Assembly (NCBI RefSeq): GCF_014131695.1
Contig: NZ_CP036346.1
Location: 558,001 to 622,000 of the forward strand
Length of the DNA: 64,000 nucleotides
Reading direction: 5' to 3'
Source: Thomasclavelia ramosa DSM 1402
GTDB lineage: Bacteria > Bacillota_I > Bacilli_A > Erysipelotrichales > Coprobacillaceae
Shown here one piece after another: positions 9,560 to 19,387 of the stretch; within the stretch, counting starts at the first letter, position 1, and every line of letters begins with the position of its first letter. Below the pieces are notes generated by a model. That model made no database searches, was not told where the DNA came from, and saw nothing but the letters and a program-made list of their open reading frames with translations. Both the position numbers and the translations under genes were made by a program.

Positions 9560-11530
9560 ATGGAAGCAGTTGATAGAAAAACAGTCAGTACCATTAGAGC
9601 ATTATGCGCTGATACTGTTGAAAAGGCAAATTCAGGACATCCGGGACTACCTTTGGGTTCAGCGGCGGCGGCCTATATCTTATGGGGAAAGGTCATGAAA
9701 CATAGTGGAACACATCGGAAGTGGGTCAACCGGGATCGCTTTATCTTGTCGGGAGGACATGGATCATCACTGCTTTATAGTCTGCTTCATTTGTATAACT
9801 ATGGATTAACGATAGAGGATCTAAGACAGTTTAGACAGCTTGATTCACTGACTCCGGGGCATCCTGAATACGGACATACTGTAGGGGTCGAGGCAACGAC
9901 AGGACCATTGGGAGCAGGGATGGCGATGGCAACAGGAATGGCAATGGCCCAGGCACACTTGGCAGCGATTTTTAATAGACCGGGATATCCAGTATTTGAC
10001 AGCTTTACTTATGTACTAGGCGGTGACGGCTGTCTGATGGAAGGAATCTCGTCAGAGGCATTTTCACTTGCAGGCACTTTAAAACTGGAGAAACTGATCG
10101 TTTTATACGATTCAAATAATATTTCGATTGAAGGAAGCACGGATATTGCCTTTAGAGAAGATGTTCAGGGAAGAATGAAGGCATTTGGTTTTGATACATT
10201 CACGGTTGAAGATGGAGACGATCTTGACGAAATATTAAGTGCGATAAATCAAGCTAGGGTATCTCAAAAGCCGGCCTTTATTGAAGTGAAAACCAGAATT
10301 GGAAAAGGATGTCCGGCTAAAGAGGGAAAAGCCAGTGCACATGGAGAGCCACTGGGTGAAGAAAATGTCAGGGAATTAAAAAGGACACTGGGACTTGATG
10401 AGGATAGGACATTTGCGATAGATGAGGAAGTTTATCTCAATACAGCAAAACAGCAGGAACGCAGCGAGGTAATCTATAAGATTTGGAAGGATATGTTTGA
10501 TGACTATCTGGTAACATATCCAGAGATGAAAAAATTATGGAAGCAGTATTTTGAGGTGGACTATAATAAAGTACTTGAAAACGATGTGGAATTCTGGAAA
10601 TTTGAAAATAAACCTGAATCAACAAGAAATTCGTCGGGAACTGCGATGAACCGGATAAAGGAACTATTTCCAAATTTCATGGGTGGTTCAGCAGACTTAG
10701 CACCATCTACAAAAACATATTTAAATAAAGTAGGAGACTTTAGTGCCGAGAATTACAGGGGAAGGAATTTACACTACGGAGTAAGAGAGCAGGCGATGAC
10801 AGGGATTGGAAACGGAATAATGCTTTATGGTGGATTGAAGACTTTTGTATCAACGTTCTTTGTATTCAGCGACTATGTCAAACCGATGGCTAGATTGTCA
10901 GCTTTGATGAATCTGCCACTGATATATGTATTGACGCATGACAGTATCGGTGTAGGTGAAGACGGACCAACTCATGAACCGGTAGAACAGCTGACGATGC
11001 TGAGAGCGATGCCGAACTTCAATGTATTTAGACCGTGCGATGCACAGGAGACTAATGCTGGATGGTATCTGGCGATGACATCAAAAACAACACCAACAGC
11101 ACTGGTTTTATCAAGACAAAATCTACCACAGATCAAAGGATCTAGCCGAGAAGCATTAAAAGGAGGATATGTTATTGATGAGTGTGAAGGAACACCGGAA
11201 ATAATCATCATAGCCTCAGGATCAGAAGTGACACTGGCAGTAGAAGCAAAGAAACGGATCAGAGGCAAAGCGATAAGGGTAGTAAGTATGCCGAGTATGG
11301 ATATATTTAAACAGCAGAGCCGGGAATATAGAGAAAGTATCCTGCCGCCAGGTATAGAAAAGAGAATCGCAATTGAAGCGGGTTCAAGAATGTCCTGGGG
11401 AGAGTTTGTTGGCTTAAAAGGCAAATATATAACAATGGATAGCTTCGGAGCTTCAGCACCTGCTGATGAACTGTTTAAAAGATATGGTTTTACAGTAGAT
11501 AATGTTGTAAAAATGATTAATAAATTATAA
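9560..11530 (+). CDS. tkt: Transketolase
   Basis: Thiamine-diphosphate enzyme of 656 residues that transfers two-carbon units between pentose and hexose phosphates. Full family length. GHPGLPLG and ILSGGHGS lie near the N-terminus, with the ThDP motif GDGCLMEGISSEA near 155-167. The central domain shows GIGNGIMLYGGLKTFVSTFF and SIGVGEDGPTHEP. The ATG at 9560 is chosen because GGAGG (9550-9554) overlaps the end of tal, giving tight coupling; the in-frame start at 9515 would lie inside tal. Codon choice (CTG, CCG, AGG/AGA) is richer in GC than the flanking genes until the last ~40 bases. Confidence 0.95.
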   Translation: MEAVDRKTVSTIRALCADTVEKANSGHPGLPLGSAAAAYILWGKVMKHSGTHRKWVNRDRFILSGGHGSSLLYSLLHLYNYGLTIEDLRQFRQLDSLTPGHPEYGHTVGVEATTGPLGAGMAMATGMAMAQAHLAAIFNRPGYPVFDSFTYVLGGDGCLMEGISSEAFSLAGTLKLEKLIVLYDSNNISIEGSTDIAFREDVQGRMKAFGFDTFTVEDGDDLDEILSAINQARVSQKPAFIEVKTRIGKGCPAKEGKASAHGEPLGEENVRELKRTLGLDEDRTFAIDEEVYLNTAKQQERSEVIYKIWKDMFDDYLVTYPEMKKLWKQYFEVDYNKVLENDVEFWKFENKPESTRNSSGTAMNRIKELFPNFMGGSADLAPSTKTYLNKVGDFSAENYRGRNLHYGVREQAMTGIGNGIMLYGGLKTFVSTFFVFSDYVKPMARLSALMNLPLIYVLTHDSIGVGEDGPTHEPVEQLTMLRAMPNFNVFRPCDAQETNAGWYLAMTSKTTPTALVLSRQNLPQIKGSSREALKGGYVIDECEGTPEIIIIASGSEVTLAVEAKKRIRGKAIRVVSMPSMDIFKQQSREYRESILPPGIEKRIAIEAGSRMSWGEFVGLKGKYITMDSFGASAPADELFKRYGFTVDNVVKMINKL

Positions 11531-11541
11531 ACGGTAAAAAG

Positions 11542-12237
11542 ATGAAATTCTATTTTGATGTTGATGACACGCTATATGATCAGTTCATTCCATTTAAAAA
11601 GGCATTTATTGAAATATTTCCTAAAATAAAGACTTTGCCTATATATCAAATTTTTATCAAATTTCGTAAATATAGTGATAAAATATTTGAGGCAAGCCAG
11701 TCTGGTCAAGTTACAATAAATGAAATGTATATCTATCGTATCCAAGCAGCCTTAAAAGAATATTATCTTGAAATTGATGAAGCACATGCTTTAGCATTTC
11801 AAACAAAATATTATGTATATCAACAAGACATTACAACTAGTAATGCAATCAAAGATATATTAGATTTATTAAAAGATAATCATATAGGAATAGGGATAAT
11901 TACTAATGGACCTGCTTGTCATCAAATGGAAAAATTACGTAGACTAAAGATGAGCAACTGGGTTGCTCTCGAGGATATCTACATTTCATCGGTTGTTGGT
12001 TATTCAAAACCAGATCCACAGATATTTAATTTAATTACGGATAAAGATTGTATCTATGTCGGTGATTCTTATGAAAATGATGTGATTGGGGCCAAAAATG
12101 CTAATTGGAAATGTATTTGGTTAAATAAAAAGGGACTTAAAGCAATGGATATTAAACCTGATTATGAAGTTAATGACGAAGAAGCTTTGTTAAATTTGAT
12201 TTCTAAAATAGTAAAAGAATATGCACAAAAAATGTAG
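11542..12237 (+). CDS. HAD-superfamily hydrolase (YjjG/PhoE-like)
   Basis: 231-residue cytoplasmic phosphatase. Motif I is YFDVDDTLY (nucleophile D6), motif II is IITNGP, the conserved Lys lies in YSKPDPQIF, and motif IV is VGDSYENDVIGA. It begins 11 bases after tkt with a weak ribosome site, so it is probably read from the same transcript. It could remove phosphate from a sugar-phosphate intermediate or a nucleotide. Its AT-rich codons match the host, unlike tkt. Confidence 0.85.
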   Translation: MKFYFDVDDTLYDQFIPFKKAFIEIFPKIKTLPIYQIFIKFRKYSDKIFEASQSGQVTINEMYIYRIQAALKEYYLEIDEAHALAFQTKYYVYQQDITTSNAIKDILDLLKDNHIGIGIITNGPACHQMEKLRRLKMSNWVALEDIYISSVVGYSKPDPQIFNLITDKDCIYVGDSYENDVIGAKNANWKCIWLNKKGLKAMDIKPDYEVNDEEALLNLISKIVKEYAQKM

Positions 12238-12260
12238 GCAAACAATGGTCTGCATTTTTT
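12227..12260 (+). terminator. Terminator overlapping the HAD stop codon
   Basis: AAAAAATGTAG (12227-12237) pairs with CTGCATTTTTT (12250-12260). The left arm contains the stop codon. Confidence 0.75.
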
Positions 12261-12359
12261 AGTTAGTAGATAATATTAGTTTGGTCATGAAATAAATATT
12301 TCACTGATTAAACTAATAAGTTGATTTTCTATTGCTGTTTTAGTATCTAAAAGAACCAT

Positions 12360-12640
12360 CGATCGATATATTTAGCGCACTGTCAATATTGATAATTTAT
12401 TTATATTTATATTCTGGTAAAAATAAACCGAAGTACCTAATAATATTTCAACTAAAATAGTATCTTCATTAGGAATAAAATATTGAATGGAAAGTGAAAT
12501 ACCAATTAAACGATGGTCAATCTATCTTACTGTTTTAACAAATTCTAGTTGGATTAACGATATTACAACAATAAAGGTTTTTAGCTAAAAAATACTGTCA
12601 CCATCATTGCTAAAGCAAGCCCTAATGATATACGAAACAT
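12360..12640 (-). pseudogene. Possible remnant of a membrane protein gene
   Basis: The 560-base stretch between the HAD gene and carD has no intact gene. On the minus strand, between stops and frame changes, it reads peptides with coding character, such as RISLGLALAMMVTVFF and EDTILVEILLGTSVYF. These look like broken transmembrane segments. I cannot name the family, and chance hydrophobic reading in AT-rich DNA is possible. Confidence 0.3.
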
Positions 12641-12819
12641 GTAAAACTGTTGAAATTATTAACAAGATTTAAATAGTAAAATCAAATATAAAAAGATGTA
12701 GTCTTTAGCTGCATAAAAAAGAAAATTTAGTATATTTTAATTACTTTTGCATATAGTAACTAATAGTGCGGTATAATAGATATATTAAGCATATACTTAA
12801 TAGAAAGCTAGGTGGTTAT

Positions 12820-13326
12820 GTGTATGAAAAAGGAGATTTGATTATATATGGTAATCAAAGTGTTTGTAGGATTGAAAATATTGGAGTAATTAGTATTGGT
12901 AAGCAGCCCAATTCCCGAAAGTATTATACTTTAAATCCTATTTTTATGGACGGTAAGACGTATGTGCCAATTGATACGCAAGTATATATGCGTCATTTGA
13001 TTTCGATAGAGGAGTTAGAACGATTATTGACCAGACATCCTAAAGTACAAAAAGAGATTATTGAAAATCAAAATTTAAGACAATTAACAGATTATTACAA
13101 AGAAACGATAAGTCAATATACTTGTGATGGCTTGATTCAATTGATTTGTAATCTTCAAGCAAAGCAAAAAAATTTATTGTTACAAAATAAGCGATTGAGT
13201 CAAACTGATGAGCGGTACAAAAAAGAAGCAGAAGATCTACTGCATCAAGAATTTGCAGCGGTATTAAATATCCCTAAAGAAGCAGTAATGGCATATATTG
13301 AAAATAAAATAAAAGTAGCAGGATAA
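12820..13326 (+). CDS. CarD-like transcriptional regulator
   Basis: 168-residue protein whose first ~60 residues are a CarD/TRCF RNA-polymerase-interacting domain: YEKGDLIIYGNQSVCRIENIG, then YYTLNPIF and TYVPID. The rest is helical, including a charged stretch likely to pack against DNA or polymerase. CarD proteins bind the polymerase beta subunit and tune promoter opening. The GTG at 12820 is preferred: AGGTGG precedes it and the conserved domain starts there. A TATAAT at 12772-12777 may be the promoter. It stands alone between terminators. Confidence 0.8.
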   Translation: MYEKGDLIIYGNQSVCRIENIGVISIGKQPNSRKYYTLNPIFMDGKTYVPIDTQVYMRHLISIEELERLLTRHPKVQKEIIENQNLRQLTDYYKETISQYTCDGLIQLICNLQAKQKNLLLQNKRLSQTDERYKKEAEDLLHQEFAAVLNIPKEAVMAYIENKIKVAG

Positions 13327-13353
13327 AAATTTAGGGCTGTTAATTTGGTAAAG

Positions 13354-13390
13354 AAACATTATTGAAGATAATAATGTTTTTTATTTTTTA
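13354..13390 (+). terminator. Terminator after the CarD-like gene
   Basis: AAACATTATT (13354-13363) pairs with AATAATGTTT (13370-13379), followed by a T-rich run. Confidence 0.75.
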
Positions 13391-13528
13391 ATAAAGATAC
13401 TCTAGTATTAGTCAGATTTGAAAAATTTATAAGTAGAAAATAAAAAATATTTTTATTTTAATCTTTTGTATATGATTATGCATAATTGTTTTATAAAAGA
13501 ACCAAAATATTATTGAAGGAGGAATTTT

Positions 13529-13729
13529 ATGAATCAACCACCAAAAATGATATCTACTAAAGATAGTGGCTCTTTTAATGATCAATTGAATAGTTTATAT
13601 GTATTATCGAAGAAGTTAAAAGCTTACGAAGAAAGTGTTGAAGATAATGATATTAAGATGACTTTAGGACGTGTTAATAGCACAATTAAAAATCATTATA
13701 GTGAATTATTGGGGTGTTTAAATGGATAA
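13529..13729 (+). CDS. Small hypothetical protein upstream of cotF-like gene
   Basis: 66-residue soluble, helical, charged protein. GGAGG lies 9 bases before the ATG. Its last 8 bases overlap the start of the CotF-like gene, so the two are very likely translated together. I recognise no family. By position it is probably a partner in spore coat assembly, but that is inference only. Confidence 0.65.
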   Translation: MNQPPKMISTKDSGSFNDQLNSLYVLSKKLKAYEESVEDNDIKMTLGRVNSTIKNHYSELLGCLNG

Positions 13730-14042
13730 TCAAAATTATTCAAATCCAACGAAACAACCAATTTTACCAAATGAAAATACGTTTAATGATTATGATAGAA
13801 TCAATGATGTTCTATTATGTTTAAAATCATTATTAAGTGATTATACGACTTTTATCATTGAATGCTCTCATCAACAACTAGCAAATAAATTAATAGATAT
13901 TCAAAAAGAGGTATATCAGATTCAACGTGAGGTCTTTGATCTTATGTATTCTAAAGGCTGGTATCCATTAGAACCAGAAACTCCACAAAAGATTCAAAAA
14001 GTAGTTCAAGAATACACAACCAAAGAATCACATTTAATGTAA
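13722..14042 (+). CDS. CotF-family spore coat protein
   Basis: 106-residue protein matching the coat protein F domain: a helical bundle (NDVLLCLKSLLSDYTTFIIE) followed by QIQREVFDLMYSKGWYPLE, the characteristic C-terminal block. CotF-like proteins are deposited in the outer spore layers, so this implies the organism sporulates. A short, proline-containing N-terminal tail precedes the domain. A clear terminator follows within 10 bases. Confidence 0.8.
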   Translation: MDNQNYSNPTKQPILPNENTFNDYDRINDVLLCLKSLLSDYTTFIIECSHQQLANKLIDIQKEVYQIQREVFDLMYSKGWYPLEPETPQKIQKVVQEYTTKESHLM

Positions 14043-14048
14043 TCCTTT

Positions 14049-14073
14049 AAAGACTGGTAAAACCAGTCTTTTT
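14049..14073 (+). terminator. Terminator after the cotF-like gene
   Basis: AAAGACTGGT (14049-14058) pairs perfectly with ACCAGTCTTT (14062-14071) around a 3-base loop, with T's after it. Confidence 0.9.
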
Positions 14074-14129
14074 ATGATTGTTTGCAACATTGGTTATTAT
14101 TTGATAGAATGATACCTGAGGTGATTTTT

Positions 14130-14591
14130 GTGGATCAAGAGCGATTTGATAATATGATTAAAGTAATTGACGAAAGTTATGATTTAATACAAGAATATGA
14201 TAGTAAACCTCGACAATTTGGCAAAGTGATGCTTTATCCAGTAGAAACTCACACTCTTGCAATAATTGGAAATCACCCTGGAATAAATGCTTCGATGATT
14301 GCTAAAGAATTAAAAAAAACATTAAGTGCCAGCAGTCAAATTTTAAAGAAGCTAGAACAAAAAGGATTAATTTCAAGAACCAAGAATCCTCATAATAATC
14401 GTGAGTATAATTTATACTTAACGGTTGGCGGGAGGCAGATTTTTGATTTACATGGTCAGTTTGATAAGAAAATTATGAAACGTTATTTTAAGAATTTAAT
14501 TAGTTTTAGCAATGAAGAAATAGATATTTATATTAAGGTTCAAAGAGCTTTAAATAAAGAATATGCACAAGACAATGAAGAATCGTTATGA
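14130..14591 (+). CDS. MarR-family transcriptional regulator
   Basis: 153-residue winged-helix repressor. The recognition region is GINASMIAKELKKTLSASSQILKKLEQKGLI with the wing RTKNPHNNREYNLYLT, near residues 50-100. The GTG at 14130 is chosen because GAGGTGA ends 5 bases before it. The next gene, a PatB/MalY aminotransferase, has an inverted repeat just below its -10 box, so this protein is the obvious candidate to control it. The ligand is unknown. Confidence 0.8.
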   Translation: MDQERFDNMIKVIDESYDLIQEYDSKPRQFGKVMLYPVETHTLAIIGNHPGINASMIAKELKKTLSASSQILKKLEQKGLISRTKNPHNNREYNLYLTVGGRQIFDLHGQFDKKIMKRYFKNLISFSNEEIDIYIKVQRALNKEYAQDNEESL

Positions 14592-14601
14592 TTCTTTTTA
14601 T

Positions 14602-14662
14602 TTGACTTTATAAATTGTGAGAGTATACTATTATTAAGGTACTTAACTATATAGGTGCTTAA
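14602..14662 (+). promoter_or_regulatory. Promoter and candidate MarR operator of the malY-like gene
   Basis: TTGACT (14602-14607) and TATACT (14624-14629) have a 16-base spacer. Just downstream is the perfect inverted repeat TTAAG-GTA-CTTAA (14634-14646). A related half, AGGTGCTTAA, follows at 14653-14662, one and a half helical turns on. This is the usual place for a repressor site. Confidence 0.65.
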
Positions 14663-14678
14663 TAATGGAGGTAGAGAA

Positions 14679-15872
14679 ATGAAATATGATTTTGAAACAT
14701 TAGTTGATCGGAGTCAAAATGGTTCTGCTAAATGGAACGGGATGAAAGATCATAATCCTGCAGTTGCTAAAAATATAGCTCCACTTTCAGTCGCTGATTT
14801 AGATTTGAAATTAGCACCAGAGATTGCTGAAGGGATGCTTGAATTTATGCAGAATAATCCTGTATTTGGCTATACAAATGGAACAGCAGCTTATTACGAT
14901 GCAGTAATTAACTGGATGAAGGATAAACACAATTATCAAGTTGAAAAAGAATGGATCGTTTTATCTAATGGTGTAGTACCAGCGTTAAGCGATGGGGTAA
15001 CTGCATTTACTGAAGAAAATGACGGAGTAATTATTTTTACGCCAGTTTATTATCCTTTCTATCGGGCAATTGAGTTAAATAATCGTCGAGTACAAAGATG
15101 TCCTTTAATAAATCATGAAAATAGTTACCAAATTGATTTTGATAAATTTGAAGAACTTGCAAAACAAGCAAATACAAAGTTATTGATTCTTTGTAATCCT
15201 CATAATCCTGTAGGGCGTGTATGGAAAAAAGAAGAGCTAGAAAAAATTGCGGATATTTGCTTAAATAATGGAATTATAATTCTTAGTGATGAGATTCATG
15301 AAGATTTAACTATGCCGGGGTATACACATTATCCAATTGCTGTTTTAAGTGAAGTGATTGGAGATATTACTGTAACATGTACAGCACCAAGTAAAAGTTT
15401 TAATATTGCAGGTTTGCAAGGATCTAATATTATTATTAAGAATAAAGAATTAAGAGCTAAATTTATTGCGCAACAAGAGAAAAAAGGATTTTTTACATTA
15501 AACACATTATCTTTTGAAGCAACACGGTTAGCTTATACTAAAGGAGATGCATGGTTAGCTGAATTTAAGACATTGATTCATCATAACTATGACATACTGG
15601 TAGACTTTATCAAGAAAAATTTTCCATCAGTTACAGTATATCCATTAGAAGGAACATATTTAGCTTGGCTAGACTTTAGAAATTTAGGTTATGACTATCT
15701 AGAATTAGAGAAGAAAATGATTGCTGCTGATCTATATTTAGATGAGGGATATGTCTTCGGTCAAGAAGGAGAAGGGTTTGAAAGAATTAATATCGCTTGC
15801 CCTACTTGGGTCTTAAAAGAAGCTTTAGAACGATTAAAAAATGCCTTTAGTGGACCACAAGTATCAAAATAA
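14679..15872 (+). CDS. MalY/PatB-type PLP aminotransferase (cystathionine beta-lyase)
   Basis: 397-residue fold-type I PLP enzyme. Motifs are PLSVADLDL near the N-terminus (the family's variant of the PMWVADMDF block), ILCNPHNPVGRVW for substrate and cofactor binding, and the PLP Lys in TAPSKSFNIAGLQ near residue 239. Members split cystathionine or other cysteine S-conjugates to thiols, pyruvate and ammonia. GGAGG precedes the ATG at 14679. It stands behind its own regulated-looking promoter and ends before a hairpin. Confidence 0.88.
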   Translation: MKYDFETLVDRSQNGSAKWNGMKDHNPAVAKNIAPLSVADLDLKLAPEIAEGMLEFMQNNPVFGYTNGTAAYYDAVINWMKDKHNYQVEKEWIVLSNGVVPALSDGVTAFTEENDGVIIFTPVYYPFYRAIELNNRRVQRCPLINHENSYQIDFDKFEELAKQANTKLLILCNPHNPVGRVWKKEELEKIADICLNNGIIILSDEIHEDLTMPGYTHYPIAVLSEVIGDITVTCTAPSKSFNIAGLQGSNIIIKNKELRAKFIAQQEKKGFFTLNTLSFEATRLAYTKGDAWLAEFKTLIHHNYDILVDFIKKNFPSVTVYPLEGTYLAWLDFRNLGYDYLELEKKMIAADLYLDEGYVFGQEGEGFERINIACPTWVLKEALERLKNAFSGPQVSK

Positions 15873-15904
15873 ATTATAAAAATAATATATAAATGAAACA
15901 CTGG

Positions 15905-15938
15905 AACAACAGTTTACGAGCCTGTTGTTTCTTTTATT
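15905..15938 (+). terminator. Terminator after the malY-like gene
   Basis: AACAACAG (15905-15912) pairs with CTGTTGTT (15922-15929), followed by a T-rich tail. Confidence 0.8.
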
Positions 15939-15990
15939 TTCTGATGTTAAATTAAAAGTGTAGAAAAAAGGATTTGAAAGGAGCAAACAG

Positions 15991-16335
15991 ATGTCTAAGT
16001 GTAAAATTACGGTATTACGAAGAGAGTATTATCAAGATTTAGCGGATCAATATTTAGCGGATCCGCAAGTTGGTAAATGTCCATTGTTTAAAGAGGGACA
16101 GGAATTTATTTTGGAGCGTGGTAATGGCAAAGATGATTTTTGGAATATGATGAATGGAAAGTTTTGCAGTGAGGCTTGGGATGCCGTCAGTCGCTATATT
16201 TATGCAGCTTTGCAAGGTGGCTCAATTATGAAAGGCTGGACTAATGATGAAAAGATGATGATTGCTTGTTGTAGTGATGGGACAAGACCAGTAATTTTTA
16301 AAATTGAAAGAATTGATGAGATGGAGGAAAATTAA
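15991..16335 (+). CDS. TIGR04076-family small protein
   Basis: 114-residue protein with the Cys-containing pattern of this poorly characterised family: CKITVLRREYYQDLA at the start, GKCPLFKEGQEF, FCSEAWDA and MIACCSDGTRPVIF near the end. Four to six conserved Cys suggest a metal or redox site. It opens the operon with a cellobiose-type EIIB and a phospho-beta-glucosidase, one base upstream of the former. Function unknown. Confidence 0.75.
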   Translation: MSKCKITVLRREYYQDLADQYLADPQVGKCPLFKEGQEFILERGNGKDDFWNMMNGKFCSEAWDAVSRYIYAALQGGSIMKGWTNDEKMMIACCSDGTRPVIFKIERIDEMEEN

Positions 16336-16336
16336 A

Positions 16337-18072
<1,736 letters not shown>

Positions 18073-18088
18073 CTGTTTTGTAAAATGG

Positions 18089-18114
18089 AGGAGGATTTTC
18101 AATCTCCTTTATTT
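18089..18114 (+). terminator. Weak terminator after the GH1 gene
   Basis: GGAGGATT (18090-18097) pairs with AATCTCC (18101-18107) with one bulged G, followed by a T-rich run. Confidence 0.5.
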
Positions 18115-18198
18115 TAATTAATAAAAAGATAATTGATTAGTTCAAATTTGTTTCATCTTGATATCTATGTCATAATAGGAAAAGATGAGGTGATAGTG

Positions 18199-19035
18199 AT
18201 GATCTTAGAGAAGCTAAGGGAGAGGAAACGCTTTACTAATAGCGAAAAGCTAATTGCAGAGTATGTTTTAAAACATACTGAACAGTTATATCAATTATCA
18301 GTGGAAGAATTAGGAAAAGAAACTTATACGAGTAAGGCTACAGTAATACGTCTTTGTAAAAAGCTGGAGGTTAATAGTTATCAAGAATTTAAACGCCAGG
18401 TTGAATTTGAGTATAATGAATTAAGTCGAATTAGTAGTCTTTTAAAAGATGAACCGGTTGATGAAAACAGTACATATCAAGATATTGTTAAAGTTATCCC
18501 AACTATTTATGATAAATCAATAGTACAGACAAGGCTGGATTTAGATCAAAATAAAATGATTCAGGTGATTAATCGTTTATCTCAAGCTAAACGTATTTCT
18601 ATTTATGGAACAGGAATTAGTTATACGATTGCCAGTCAAGCTGCTTTTAAAATCATGACTTTAGGAAAAGAGTGCGATGCACATAGTGGAATCAATGAAC
18701 ATTTCATTTTATCACAAAAAAATAGTCGTCAATGTGTAGCCATACTTATTTCTTTTACTGGCAATAATAGTGAGATGATCAAGATTGCTAAATATTTAAA
18801 AAAGGCAGGAATCTATGTTATTGCAATTGGTGGTAAAAAGGGTGAATTACAAAACTATTGTGATATTTACCTCAATGTTTACTCGTCACAAGATATCCTT
18901 AGTTTAGAAGTGATTACATCATTTACTGCAACAATGTATGTTCTAGATGTCATTTTTGTGTCTTTACTTGTAAAGGATTATCAAAGTAATGTTACTACTG
19001 CTTTAAAAGTAATTGACTTTGAAAATAAAAAATAA
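18199..19035 (+). CDS. RpiR-family sugar-phosphate regulator 1
   Basis: 278-residue regulator. The N-terminal HTH_6 domain covers ~1-75 (FTNSEKLIAEYVLKH, SKATVIRLCKKLEVNSYQEFK). A SIS sugar-phosphate-binding domain covers ~120-250 (ISIYGTGISYTIASQAAFK, ILISFTGNNSEMIKIA). GAGGTGA precedes the ATG at 18199. It follows the bglucosidase operon and precedes a second RpiR gene, so it probably responds to a phosphorylated disaccharide or hexose and controls one of these flanking units. Confidence 0.88.
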   Translation: MILEKLRERKRFTNSEKLIAEYVLKHTEQLYQLSVEELGKETYTSKATVIRLCKKLEVNSYQEFKRQVEFEYNELSRISSLLKDEPVDENSTYQDIVKVIPTIYDKSIVQTRLDLDQNKMIQVINRLSQAKRISIYGTGISYTIASQAAFKIMTLGKECDAHSGINEHFILSQKNSRQCVAILISFTGNNSEMIKIAKYLKKAGIYVIAIGGKKGELQNYCDIYLNVYSSQDILSLEVITSFTATMYVLDVIFVSLLVKDYQSNVTTALKVIDFENKK

Positions 19036-19147
19036 ATTATGTAAAAAATTTTCATAATTTAATATTTAAAATTGCTAATTTTGAAAATACTATCCTGAAT
19101 TATATAAATTTATATTTTTTTATAAAACAATGGAGTATTATATTTCC

Positions 19148-19266
19148 ACAGGCTAGTTGGCTTGTAGAAATAGTCGCTACTCTCATAAGATATCTATTGA
19201 CAGTTCATATTTTAATTTAGTGACTATTTAATCTAAATGATGAAAAGTCCAAAAGGGCTTTTTTAT
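19148..19266 (+). ncRNA. Candidate structured small RNA, copy 1
   Basis: In a 352-base gene-free stretch. A -10-like TTATAT lies at 19138-19143. Then follow hairpin ACAGGC (19148-19153)/GCTTGT (19160-19165) and a long-range stem AAATAGTCGCT (19168-19178)/AGTGACTATTT (19219-19229). The loop contains CUACUCUC and AUAUCUAUUGACA, and terminator AAAAGTCC/GGGCTTTT (19243-19262) ends it. The same order, with sequence changes that mostly keep pairing, recurs at 21855-21966. I know no named RNA family that fits. It could be a stand-alone sRNA or a leader. Confidence 0.5.
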
Positions 19267-19287
19267 TTTAGAAAAATCAAAAAAGAA

Positions 19288-19340
19288 TAGTGTTAAAATA
19301 GTGTTAAAAAAGACTAACATGCCCTTATTAGTGTTATAAT
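19288..19340 (+). promoter_or_regulatory. Extended -10 promoter with three TAGTGTTA repeats
   Basis: TAGTGTTAAAA occurs at 19288 and 19299 (11-base period). TAGTGTTATAA at 19329 contains the extended -10 TGTTATAAT (19332-19340), 48 bases before the second RpiR start. The repeats are candidate binding sites, perhaps autoregulatory. Confidence 0.5.
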
Positions 19341-19387
19341 GGAAAAAAATTTGGGACAATATTTATAAAGTAATTCGGGGGTAGTTT

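Noticed and set aside
10972-11424. 150-codon minus-strand frame inside tkt
   Set aside because: Opposite conserved transketolase motifs, no start signals, no recognisable family.
19148-19266. RAT/LicT-type antiterminator for a PRD protein
   Set aside because: The element lacks the conserved RAT loop sequence and the stem geometry differs; no BglG-type antiterminator gene is nearby.
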